Source: VGNY01 sp964549635 (lineage in GTDB: Bacteria; Chloroflexota; Dehalococcoidia; GIF9; UBA5629). From it: a stretch of DNA of 58,778 nucleotides. A model generated the notes under the pieces. The model was not told the DNA's origin, ran no database searches, and worked only from the letters and a program-made list of their open reading frames with translations. How positions within the stretch are numbered: position 1 is the stretch's first letter; every line of letters starts with the position of its first letter. Below, piece after piece: positions 8,650 through 17,600 of this stretch. Both the position numbers and the translations under genes were made by a program. The stretch is taken from contig CAZJVJ010000009.1 of assembly GCA_964549635.1 (NCBI GenBank), forward strand, positions 1 through 58,778, given 5' to 3'.

Positions 8650-9480
8650 TTACTCCTCCTTAAGCCTTTTCGCCTGCACCTTCCTTATAGTGCTATCCAT
8701 CACAAACTCAATCAGATCGGGGAACAGCCGCTTCAACAGGAAAATCATATTACTATCAAAGCCGGGGATGATATACCTTTCCCCTTTCCTCATACCTTTA
8801 AGCAGGGCATGGGCTACTTCTTCTGGCTGTCTTAGCTTGGCACTGGCAGAGATGGCTCTCGTCTCCTCCGGCTTTGTCTTGTTCTCCTCGTGAAAACCCG
8901 GGGTATCCGTATCCGGCGGGCACAGCACAGACACCATAATATTATATGGTTTAAGTTCACTTCGCAGGGCTTCAGAAAGACCGATAATGGCGAACTTCGA
9001 AGCGCTGTAATCAGTGTAGCCGAATAGCCCGATGAAGCCGGCAATGGAAGAGACGTTAACAATGTAGCCACCACGCTGCTTCATATAAGGCACGAGCACA
9101 GAAGTGGTGTGCCATATCCCATAGAGGTTTATCTTCATGGTCTCATCGAACTGCTCGTAGGTGACCTTTTCAAAAACACGGGGGTAGGCGCGCCCGGCAC
9201 AGTTGATAAGCACATCAGGCACGCCGAAATCAGCTAAAGCTTCAGATATGACCGCCTTTACCACATCCCATCTGGAAACATCCATCTGCCGGCAAGTAAA
9301 CCGCTGAGAGCTGGAAACCCTCATAGACTGTATTTCCTCAAGAGCTTGCTCCAGTCGGTCCTTCCTCCGGGCAAAGATGATGATGTGGGCACCCTCGGCG
9401 GCCAGTGCTTTCGCTGTAGCAAGGCCTATACCGCTGGAGCCACCGGTGATGTAGACTACCTTATTACTAAAGTCTTTCAT
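8650..9480 (-). CDS. short-chain dehydrogenase with 3-ketodihydrosphingosine reductase fingerprint
   Basis: A 276-residue classical SDR. The cofactor motif is TGGSSGIG at residues 11-18, the structural motif is NCAG, and the catalytic Ser (NVSSIAG) and YSASK are present. The block CPPDTDTPGFHEENKTKPEE closely resembles the substrate-loop signature of eukaryotic KDSR/Tsc10, which reduces 3-ketodihydrosphingosine with NADPH. The ARRKDRL stretch after the first strand suggests NADP use. The C-terminal 40 residues include a hydrophobic stretch (MIFLLKRLFPDLIEFV) that could sit on the membrane. It starts one base after the epimerase stop (TGACATG). Sphingolipid or related long-chain ketone reduction is an inference; no serine palmitoyltransferase is in the window. 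Confidence 0.85.
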   Translation of the reverse strand: MKDFSNKVVYITGGSSGIGLATAKALAAEGAHIIIFARRKDRLEQALEEIQSMRVSSSQRFTCRQMDVSRWDVVKAVISEALADFGVPDVLINCAGRAYPRVFEKVTYEQFDETMKINLYGIWHTTSVLVPYMKQRGGYIVNVSSIAGFIGLFGYTDYSASKFAIIGLSEALRSELKPYNIMVSVLCPPDTDTPGFHEENKTKPEETRAISASAKLRQPEEVAHALLKGMRKGERYIIPGFDSNMIFLLKRLFPDLIEFVMDSTIRKVQAKRLKEE

Positions 9481-9481
9481 G

Positions 9482-10513
9482 TCACTTTTGTTTCAGTGTC
9501 CTATGGTCAAGGGTTTTCAACCATTCCATCGTCCGCCTGAAACCTTCGCTGTAAGGAATCTTTGGCTTCCAGCCGAGCTCGCGTTCAGCCTTGGCAATGG
9601 AAAATTTAAGCCTTGAGCCAAGATTTTTCACAGTGTAGGTGGTGAGAAGTGGTCTCGTCTTCTTCCGCAACAGCCTCCAGACAAATTCCATCACCATCGC
9701 TGTCCCGTAAGCCAGAGAATACGGGATATACCTATTGGGAGGAGGTATGCCTAAGGCTTTGGCAATTCCGGCAGAGAACTCCTCCAGTGTGGTATATTCG
9801 CCATCATGGACCAGATAGCCGTTGCCCACAGCACGCTTATCCTCGGCGATCAGCATCAGCAGGTCTACCAGATTCTCTATATACGTAGGCCACACGATGA
9901 CATCCTTGCGCCAGAAGATAAGTTCGCGCTTTAATATGGCATCGGCGAGAAGTGGCACGAAGGTCTTATCACCCTCACCAAATACCCAGCAAGGGTAGAC
10001 CATGGTCACCGGCAGCCCTTGCTGCCTGTGGTACCGCCAGCAAATCTTCTCGGCTTCGATTTTGGAATCAGGATAGGGCTCATGCCAGGGCCGAAGTGGA
10101 AAAGTTTCGTCAATCACCTGAGACTCATCCAGCCCGAAGACATCGTTGGTGCTCATATACACCAGTAGCGAGACACCGGCCTCCAGACCGGCCTTGCACA
10201 CGTTTTCTGTACCACCTACGGTGACCTCCTGGAAGAGTTTCTTCGGTGCCCAGTCTGTGACCACTGCGGCACAATGGAAAATCACATCCGCGCCGGCAGT
10301 AGCCTTTCGCACCGCCTGATAATCGCGGATATCGCCGGTCACTATCTCCACACCTTTAGAGCGGAGAACCTGAGCTTCTAGGTCATTTGGAAGCACCAGA
10401 GCACGGACATGGTGCCCTCTAGAAAGATTGGCTTTAACCAAGTGGCCACCGATGAACCCCGTAGCCCCGGTAATTAGTACCTCTTTCACCCTTGCCCTGA
10501 AACCATTATCCAC
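9482..10513 (-). CDS. NAD-dependent epimerase / 3-beta-hydroxysteroid dehydrogenase-like reductase
   Basis: An extended SDR of 343 residues (335 if it starts at GTG 10489, giving MKEVLITGATGFIGG directly). The NAD loop is GATGFIGG, the active-site Ser and Tyr-Lys are in YMSTND and YPDSKIEAEK, and YPCWVFGEGD is the usual substrate-site block. A basic hydrophobic stretch around residues 270-300 (MVMEFVWRLLRKKTRP) recalls the membrane-associating part of 3-beta-HSD-like proteins. The GTG at 10513 overlaps the stop of the zinc-ribbon gene by one base. The following KDSR-like enzyme suggests two consecutive redox steps on a lipid or isoprenoid. Proteins of this superfamily take part in bacterial ceramide synthesis, but the substrate here is unknown. 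Confidence 0.85.
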   Translation of the reverse strand: MDNGFRARVKEVLITGATGFIGGHLVKANLSRGHHVRALVLPNDLEAQVLRSKGVEIVTGDIRDYQAVRKATAGADVIFHCAAVVTDWAPKKLFQEVTVGGTENVCKAGLEAGVSLLVYMSTNDVFGLDESQVIDETFPLRPWHEPYPDSKIEAEKICWRYHRQQGLPVTMVYPCWVFGEGDKTFVPLLADAILKRELIFWRKDVIVWPTYIENLVDLLMLIAEDKRAVGNGYLVHDGEYTTLEEFSAGIAKALGIPPPNRYIPYSLAYGTAMVMEFVWRLLRKKTRPLLTTYTVKNLGSRLKFSIAKAERELGWKPKIPYSEGFRRTMEWLKTLDHRTLKQK

Positions 10514-10650
10514 TATTCTTTCTTAGCTGGCAATCGGCGCACGCTGTTGGACTTACATTTTGGGCAGACCCTTTCCTGGAGACCTTTCTTGGGGTCGAGG
10601 GTTACCCTGTATTCAAAGCCGCAGCGGAGGCATTTTAGCCGCTCTTCCAT
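10513..10650 (-). CDS. small zinc-ribbon protein
   Basis: A 45-residue frame starts with ATG at 10650. It holds two CxxC pairs, CLRCG (residues 7-11) and CPKCK (about 29-33), spaced as in a rubredoxin-like or FmdB-like zinc ribbon, followed by a basic tail RRLPAKKE. It sits between the HdrA-MvhD gene (six bases) and the epimerase (one-base overlap), which supports expression as part of the operon. It may bind zinc or iron; its function is unknown. Proteins this short are often missed by annotation. Confidence 0.7.
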   Translation of the reverse strand: MEERLKCLRCGFEYRVTLDPKKGLQERVCPKCKSNSVRRLPAKKE

Positions 10651-10656
10651 AATCGC

Positions 10657-13113
10657 TCACACCCTTGCTGTACCACCGAGTTCATCTTCAGTCTCTGACT
10701 CCTCGGCTGTCTGCTTTCGTTTAGCCAGCACATTTCGAGCATAGGCTATCTCTTCAGGCGTTACTTTTTGCCGGAGTTCCTCAAGCTGGTGCATTGTCTG
10801 GGCAAAACGAGGACCTTCAGCAGCGCTTATCCACTCAAGTTGTAGACGCTCAGGACGTATGCCCAGCTTTTCCAGCTTATCCCAGAGCCTATCGACCCGG
10901 CGCATCGTCCAGTGGTTGGCATTGATATAATGGCAGTCACCCAAATGGCAGCCGGAGAGCAACACGATCGGCGCCCCTTTCTCAAAGGCACGGAGAATGA
11001 AGCTTTCATCTACCCGTCCGCTGCACATAGTGCGGATAAAGCGGTTATTCGGCGGGTATTGCATCCTTGATACGCCGGCCAGGTCGCTGGCAGCATAGCT
11101 ACACCAATTACAGAGGAAGGTGATGATCTTCTGTTCCGGGTCTGCCTCAAGGGCGGCATCTATCTGGGCAACTATCGAATCATCAGTGAAGTGCTGCATT
11201 ATTATAGCGCTAAAGCGGCACTCGGCAGCACAGGTACCACAACCGGCACAGGCAGCAGCTATTACCTGTGCCCCGGACTTAGCCTTGACATCAACCTTTA
11301 TCGCCCCGTAAGGACAGCGCCTGGCACAGACCCCACACGAATTACACTTGCTCAGGTCCACCACAGCCTTGATAGCTTCGCCTTTGAGGCTGCGGGCACT
11401 CAGAATAATAGAGCTACGGGCGGCAGCAGCTCCTGCCTGAGTGACACTGTCCTTTATATCCTTGGGTGCCTCCACACAGCCAGCAAAGAAGATACCGGGC
11501 GTAGGCGCGTCCACTGGCTTAAGCTTGGGATGTGACTCCATTAAGAAGCCGTCGCTGGTTTGGGTCAGGTTCAGGATACTGGTGAGACGTTTGAGGTCAG
11601 GTCTGGCCTGCAGGCCCACGGATAGTATCACCATATCAAGCTCATGCTCTTCCACCCGCGCTGTAGTGGTATTCTCCACCCTAATACGAAGATTCTTGGT
11701 GGCCCCGTCTTCTGTAATCTCGCCTGGTAGACCACGGATATAACGGACACCCGCTTCTCTAGAACGGCGCACCAGGTCTTCAAATCCTTTTCCAAAGGCA
11801 CGGATATCCATATAGAAGACTAATATTTCGGCGTCCGGATAATGTTCCTTGATGAGCAGACTATCCTTAACAGTGTTCATACAACATACGTTAGAGCAGT
11901 AGGGAGCACCACGATTCTCCGTGCGTGAACCCACGCACTGGACAAAGCCAATGCGTTTAGGTGTTTTTCGGTCAGAAGGACGCACCAGATGACCTTCAGT
12001 CGGGCCACCGCCACATATCAGCCTTTCGAACTCCATACTGGTGATGACGTTCTCAAAACGGCCGTAGCCATACTCATCTAACTGAGACGGGTCATATATA
12101 TCCATGCCGCTAGCCACAATAATGGCACCGACTTCAATTTCAAATATCTCGTCCTGCATATGCAAATCAATACACTTCTTCTCGCAAGCATCCACGCATC
12201 TAACACAGGCTACGGGATTGTTTCCCAGACAATGTTCCATATCAATGAGGAAGGCTGAAGGTACTGCTTGCGGGAAGGGTATATAGGCGGCCTTGCGAGA
12301 AGAGAAGCCCTGCTGAAATTCGTCAGGCACGACCACAGGGCAGACCTCAGCACATTTGCCACAAGCGCTGCAAACCGTCTCGTCCACATAGCGGGCCCTT
12401 TTACGGATGCGAACTGTAAAATTGCCCACGTATCCTGAGACCTCTTCCACCGTGCTGTAGGCGAAGAGCTTGATTTTGGGATGGCGACCCACTTCCATCA
12501 TTTTCGGGCCGAGCACACATATCGAGCAATCCATCGTGGGGAAAGTCTTGTCCAGCTGCGCCATAATGCCGCCTATTGAAGGCTTCTCCTCCACCAGATA
12601 CACTTGATGTCCGGCTTCAGCCAGGTCAAGTGCCGCCTGAATGCCGGCCACCCCACCTCCAATGACCAGAGCAGCATCGGTCACGGGAATTTCCATCTCC
12701 TGCTGCGGCTGCAGCAGTCGGGCCCGGGCAACTGCCATCCTGACGATGTCCTTCGCTTTATTAGTGGCTGATTCACGGTCATAAAGGTGCACCCAGCTGC
12801 AGTGTTCCCTGATATTAGCCATCTCAAAAAGATAAGGGTTAAGTCCAGCTTCAGCAACACATTGACGAAATGTGGACTCATGAAGCCGCGGAGTACACGA
12901 GGCTACGACCACACGGTTAAGACGGTGCTCTTTAATGTGTCTCCTTATCTCCAGCTGACCGGGGTCGGCACAGGTATAACGATTTCTCACCGCGACCACC
13001 ACGCCAGGAAGCTCCTCAGCAAACCGCCGGACCTCCTCGGTGTCTACCGACCCGGCGATGTTAAGCCCACAATCACAAACAAATACGCCTATCCTTAGTT
13101 CCTGTTCAGCCAA
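10657..13113 (-). CDS. HdrA-MvhD fusion: heterodisulfide reductase-like flavoprotein
   Basis: An 818-residue HdrA homologue. The N-terminal Cys-containing domain (GVFVCDCGLNIAG, ANIREHCSWVH) precedes the FAD Rossmann motif VIGGGVAGIQAA (about 150). An inserted 4Fe-4S motif CSACGKCAEVCP (about 245) and the CVRCVDACEKKC cluster follow, then the conserved PFPQAVP and VQCVGSR blocks. Two C-terminal ferredoxin motifs come next, CNSCGVCARRCP and CAGCGTCAAEC. The last 170 residues are a fused MvhD domain (CNWCSYAASDLAG, MCSGRVD, GCHLGDCHY), which binds a 2Fe-2S cluster and normally links HdrA to a hydrogenase or other donor. In methanogens HdrA bifurcates electrons between ferredoxin and HdrBC. No hydrogenase genes are here, so another donor is implied. 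It is nine bases downstream of the HdrC-HdrB gene. Confidence 0.92.
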   Translation of the reverse strand: MAEQELRIGVFVCDCGLNIAGSVDTEEVRRFAEELPGVVVAVRNRYTCADPGQLEIRRHIKEHRLNRVVVASCTPRLHESTFRQCVAEAGLNPYLFEMANIREHCSWVHLYDRESATNKAKDIVRMAVARARLLQPQQEMEIPVTDAALVIGGGVAGIQAALDLAEAGHQVYLVEEKPSIGGIMAQLDKTFPTMDCSICVLGPKMMEVGRHPKIKLFAYSTVEEVSGYVGNFTVRIRKRARYVDETVCSACGKCAEVCPVVVPDEFQQGFSSRKAAYIPFPQAVPSAFLIDMEHCLGNNPVACVRCVDACEKKCIDLHMQDEIFEIEVGAIIVASGMDIYDPSQLDEYGYGRFENVITSMEFERLICGGGPTEGHLVRPSDRKTPKRIGFVQCVGSRTENRGAPYCSNVCCMNTVKDSLLIKEHYPDAEILVFYMDIRAFGKGFEDLVRRSREAGVRYIRGLPGEITEDGATKNLRIRVENTTTARVEEHELDMVILSVGLQARPDLKRLTSILNLTQTSDGFLMESHPKLKPVDAPTPGIFFAGCVEAPKDIKDSVTQAGAAAARSSIILSARSLKGEAIKAVVDLSKCNSCGVCARRCPYGAIKVDVKAKSGAQVIAAACAGCGTCAAECRFSAIIMQHFTDDSIVAQIDAALEADPEQKIITFLCNWCSYAASDLAGVSRMQYPPNNRFIRTMCSGRVDESFILRAFEKGAPIVLLSGCHLGDCHYINANHWTMRRVDRLWDKLEKLGIRPERLQLEWISAAEGPRFAQTMHQLEELRQKVTPEEIAYARNVLAKRKQTAEESETEDELGGTARV

Positions 13114-13122
13114 CTGAACCTC

Positions 13123-14259
13123 CTAGTCCAGCGACCTGGCTACCAGGCCGGCTAGATCCTCTATTTCAATTTTCGGCACCTTGCCGTAGCGGCTTTGTTG
13201 TGCACACTTCAAATGTATCTGACACTTCGGGCATGAGGTTACCATCACCCTAGCTCCGGTAGCTTCTGCCTGAGCCAATCGCTCGTCCTGTATCTTGCGG
13301 TTTGTGGTCCCACAATGTACCCAGGCGCTTGTCCCACAACATAATGCCCTCTCTCGAGACTGTTCCATCTCCACCAGTTCCAGACCATTTATTGCACACA
13401 GTACCTGACGCGGTGTCTCGAAAATCCTTAAACCCCTTCCAAGGATACAGGGGTCGTGGTAAGTAGCCCTTTCCATCATTACGCCAAGTCTTAGTTCACC
13501 GGATTGTAACAGCGGGGCCATGATTTCAGTCCAGTACACTACCTCACCAACTGTTTTACCCAGCAATCTGGGATAGTCTAATTTAAGCGTGTAGTAGCAC
13601 TCGGGACAGGTAGTTATGATTTTCTTAACACCGAGCCGGGCAAATTCAGCAGCATTTCGCTTAGCCAAAGCTATAAAACCTTCCTTATCACCTTGAAGGA
13701 GCAAATCGCGCCCACAGCAACGCTCATTAGCCATAAGGTCGAAGGGTATATGGGCGAGGTTTAATAATTTAAGTGCCCCTTTTACCCCCCACAACGTATT
13801 GACATTGATGTCACTGAACAAAACATCGAAATAGGGCGCGCAGCCCACAAAAAATACTGCGCCACATTGCTGTGACAGCTCGATATCTGAAGGCAACCAG
13901 TCCAGTCGCTTCTGGTATAGCTTTTCGTCTGCCATGAGTTTCATCAATGACTGCAATGCACCACCATGAGTGCACTGTGTCCGTACACCTGCGTTAAACG
14001 CCTCTGTTCGCAAAATGCGGATAAATTCAGGAAACTCCACGCGGTAGTTGCAACGCTCCAGACACATATAGCAATTAAGACAGGCCCAGATCGTCTCATC
14101 CTTCGGATTTGCGCCGTTCAGCCCCAGATTTCGCTGGACTATGAGCCGCGGATTGAACTCCAGGTCATAGCGGGCAACCGGACAGACTACCGTACATTTG
14201 CCACAATCCAAGCAAAGATGTGCTCGAGTATTTTTAATTTCCTGCCTGCTGTAAAACAT
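13123..14259 (-). CDS. HdrC-HdrB fusion iron-sulfur protein (HdrD-like)
   Basis: The 378 residues have two N-terminal 4Fe-4S motifs, CLDCGKCTVVCP (residues 16-27) and CLNCYMCLERC (about 60-70), as in HdrC. Two CCG domains as in HdrB follow: ERCCGRDLL with TTCPECY, then YHDPC, ALCCGTSAW and TSCPKC. In Hdr enzymes the CCG cysteines hold noncubane 4Fe-4S clusters that reduce disulfides; homologues act as quinone-facing or soluble electron carriers (GlpC, HdrD, LutA types). There is no membrane segment, so this is cytoplasmic. It is the likely high-potential acceptor arm of the complex formed with the adjoining HdrA-type proteins. The physiological disulfide or other acceptor is unknown. Confidence 0.88.
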   Translation of the reverse strand: MFYSRQEIKNTRAHLCLDCGKCTVVCPVARYDLEFNPRLIVQRNLGLNGANPKDETIWACLNCYMCLERCNYRVEFPEFIRILRTEAFNAGVRTQCTHGGALQSLMKLMADEKLYQKRLDWLPSDIELSQQCGAVFFVGCAPYFDVLFSDINVNTLWGVKGALKLLNLAHIPFDLMANERCCGRDLLLQGDKEGFIALAKRNAAEFARLGVKKIITTCPECYYTLKLDYPRLLGKTVGEVVYWTEIMAPLLQSGELRLGVMMERATYHDPCILGRGLRIFETPRQVLCAINGLELVEMEQSRERALCCGTSAWVHCGTTNRKIQDERLAQAEATGARVMVTSCPKCQIHLKCAQQSRYGKVPKIEIEDLAGLVARSLD

Positions 14260-14263
14260 TCAT

Positions 14264-14650
14264 TTAAGCCGGTTCTATTTCTCTCATAAATTTTTTTACT
14301 TCCTTTACAAAGCTGACCCCATCACCGCGAGGTAGCCGCGCCAACTTCAGCCTGTTTTCGCCCACACCTAACAACCCTAACACCCCACGCGTCTTTTCGT
14401 ATTCTCTGAAACTGAGTTCATCATCTTTGCCAAAGTAACAACTGCCCGATTCACACCCTAAAAGCATCACTCCTTCGGCACCTAATTCGAATGCTCTCAA
14501 AATTAGGCCCGAATGCACCCTGCAGATACAGTTCACCCTGATAACTTTGACCGAGGCAGGATAACTGGCACGGCTGTGTGCTACTGCTTCGACACAGCTC
14601 AAGCCATCCCAGTTACAAGTAAACACTACTATGTCGCCGTTAGTCTTCAT
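14264..14650 (-). CDS. stand-alone MvhD-like electron-transfer protein with altered cysteines
   Basis: The 128 residues match the MvhD fold: an opening beta-strand with the first Cys (FTCNWDGLSC), VIRVNCICRV in place of the usual MCSGRVD, and LLGCESGSCYFGKDDEL. The normal CxxC pair CNWC is changed to CNWDGLSC and an extra Cys appears in NCIC, so the 2Fe-2S ligand set differs from the MvhD domain fused to the neighbouring HdrA. Its ATG overlaps the stop of the 1164-residue flavoprotein by four bases, a strong sign of coupled translation. It probably passes electrons between that flavoprotein and the HdrCB protein. Confidence 0.85.
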   Translation of the reverse strand: MKTNGDIVVFTCNWDGLSCVEAVAHSRASYPASVKVIRVNCICRVHSGLILRAFELGAEGVMLLGCESGSCYFGKDDELSFREYEKTRGVLGLLGVGENRLKLARLPRGDGVSFVKEVKKFMREIEPA

Positions 14651-17600
14651 ACAGCCACACCAACCTTCCCAGCTTTCCCTAAAAGGGCTTCAAGCGTAGA
14701 AACTATGTTCGCATCGTCACAAGCAAGTTGTGCTATAGCCCCGGTAGGGCAGCAGGTAATACAAGCTCCACAGCCCAAGCAAAGAAGCTGGTCAATTTGA
14801 GCAAAGGAGGTACCGGTCTCATCAACCCTCATCTCTATATAAGGGCAGACCAGCGCACAATCACCACAGCCACGGCACAAACGGCGGCTAATATTAACTA
14901 CCGAGACTCGCGGCCTTATCACTCCCTGACTTAGATAACACGAAACTCCAGCCGCCATAGCCTGCCCCCTTAGCCGCTGTTTTTCAGGAGGCTCTTCCAA
15001 GTCCCCTATGATAAATATACCAGCTATGTCACCGATGGATGGCCCTTGGAGGACGGAATTTGAAGCTATATGACTTCTTTGACGTCTGTTCCAGTCCAGA
15101 ATGCGACGGAACAGGCCTGTTTTGAAAGCGCTATTAGCTTGCGCAAATATGTGAGTAATGGCCCCAGAATCCACTACCACTGCACCAGCTTTGATACTAA
15201 CTATGCCTGAAGAGTATCCAAACAAAGCCTCGTAATCTCCAGGCCCACCTTGAAACTCAAACGATTCAGGCCATGCCATGACCGATGCTTTATACCTCTT
15301 AATTTGCCTTCGCAAGCTGGCTTCCACGTCCGCAATTTCCAAACGCTGCGCCTTGCTTCTCTTAGGAGGCTTCGTTCTGTGGACGATAGTCACCGGATAA
15401 CCTAGAGAAAGCAGGGCTGCTGACGCCGCCAAGCTGGAAACTCCGGTGCCGATCACCAATGCGTTTTGGTTAATGAATCGTTCCTCAACCACAGGCAAAG
15501 CATTTTGAACACACGCCACCCCGGAACCGATGATACCTACGGCCTTAGTAGTAGCCTCAACAGGAGCGTCGCCGTGCACCCAGGCACATTGCTCTCGAAT
15601 GTTCACAAATTCCACGCGTAAATTTCCATTCGATTTCAGATTACTGTATATATACTGTTGACACCTCACCCGCTGTTCTGTACAACTAAAACAAATCTGG
15701 TTTAAATTGCAGCACCGGCAGGCAGCTACGACCAATCCACACAACCCTGCTTCTTTAGCCATGGCTCCAATCCGGCCCGCGCCCTCTTCAGTACATACCT
15801 GAGGTAGCTGCCAGACACTAAATACACCTGGAAGGCGCTCTATTTCTCGCATTACACTATTAAAGTCTATAACTGAATCGATGCCGCCACCACAACTGCA
15901 GAGAACAACGCCCACCCGTCCTCCACCCACACTAGCAGTACCCAACTTTGTTGTCTCATCATCAAAATTGCCGTCTTGCTTGGTGGCAGCCACACTACTA
16001 GCTAAGGACACCCTTTTCGGTAATTTCAACTTCCTGGCAACCTTCAGGGCTACTGCCGAGCCCTTTATCATCTCGCCCCACAAATCTTCATCAGCCTGCG
16101 CTTCTACGACAAAGACACCAGGCATGGGATGTTGAAGAGGCTCCTCTTCTTGAGAGTCAAAACTAACTACAGCTCCAGCCTGTATCTTAACTGACTTGAA
16201 AACATCTTTGTGGGATACCGCATTTACCTGACAAATCCGTTCACATTCCAGACAACTGCTGCAAAGAGCACAGTTTAGACAACGCTCTGCCTCAGGAGCT
16301 ACCGCATCTTCAGATAATCCCAGGCTAGTTTCTTCAAAACTGCCCATTCTAGCAGCGCGGGATAAAACTGGCATCCTGGCCCGCTTCTGGGGCGAGATGT
16401 ATCTTGCTTCTACGTCTATTTCAGCCGGTTGAGGCCTTTCCAGACTGCGGCCTTCCCGCAGGTCATGTCCCCTAAGATACCTATCTATTGACTCCGCAGC
16501 TCGAAGGCCAGCAGCCATAGCTTCAACAACAGTACTGGGGCCAGTGACACAGTCACCGCCAGCAAAAATGTCAGGTATACTGGTCTGTAGCGTCAATGGG
16601 TCAACAATTATAGTCCCATCTTCCTTTATCTTGAGGTCTTTCAATCTGAGCAATGATGTGCTTGGTCGCTGGCCAATAGCCACTATAACGTGGTCAGCCT
16701 CTATATCAAATTCCGAGCCCTCGATAGGCACAGGCTGGCGTCTACCAGTAGCATCCACCGTATCCCCAAGCTTCATCCGCCGGCAGCGTATCCCGGTGAC
16801 TTTAGTGCCATCACCGAGGATTTCAATAGGTGCGGTCAAATACTCGATCAGCACACCTTCCAGTATAGCTTCCTCAATATGTTCCTTTATGGCAGTCATT
16901 TCATCCGCTGTACGGCGGTAAAGTATGCGCACTGTGCCCCTGCTACGTCTTTTCACCGCCCTCGCTGAATCCACAGCGCTGTTGCCACCACCAATGACCA
17001 CAACGTTGGAGCCAACGGTAGTACCCACCTTCAAATTCAGTGCAAAAAGCATTGAAATAACATCAACTACACCTTCAAGGTCTTCGCCCGGTATGTTCAA
17101 TTTATTGTTAAGTCCGGCACCTATCGCCAGGTAAAAGGCTCGATAACCCTGCTCCCTGAGGTCAAGAAGTGTTATGTCTCGACCTACAATTACACCCGTC
17201 TTTATATCTACCCCCATAGCTCTAATTGCCTCCACTTCCCTTTCTCGCACCTCGCGGGGGAGTCGAAACCGCGGTATACCGGTAGCTAGCATGCCACCGA
17301 TGACGGCGTGTGACTCGAAAACCGTAGGCGTGTATCCTCGTCTGGCCAGTTCCCAGGCGGCTGCCAGCCCCGACGGTCCACTGCCAACAATAGCTATTTT
17401 CTCCTTCCTCGGCTTGATAAAACCTGCGCTTCTATATATTAGGCTACTAGAGGCAGCATCCGCGGCATAACGGTGTAAAGCCTGAATAAACACAGGACTG
17501 TCAACTTTGGCCCTCTGGCAGCTATTCTCGCAAGGGTGTGTGCATACTCTACCAAGTACGCCGGCCAGCGGTGCAGCTTCATTTATAAGGTTCAGCGCTT

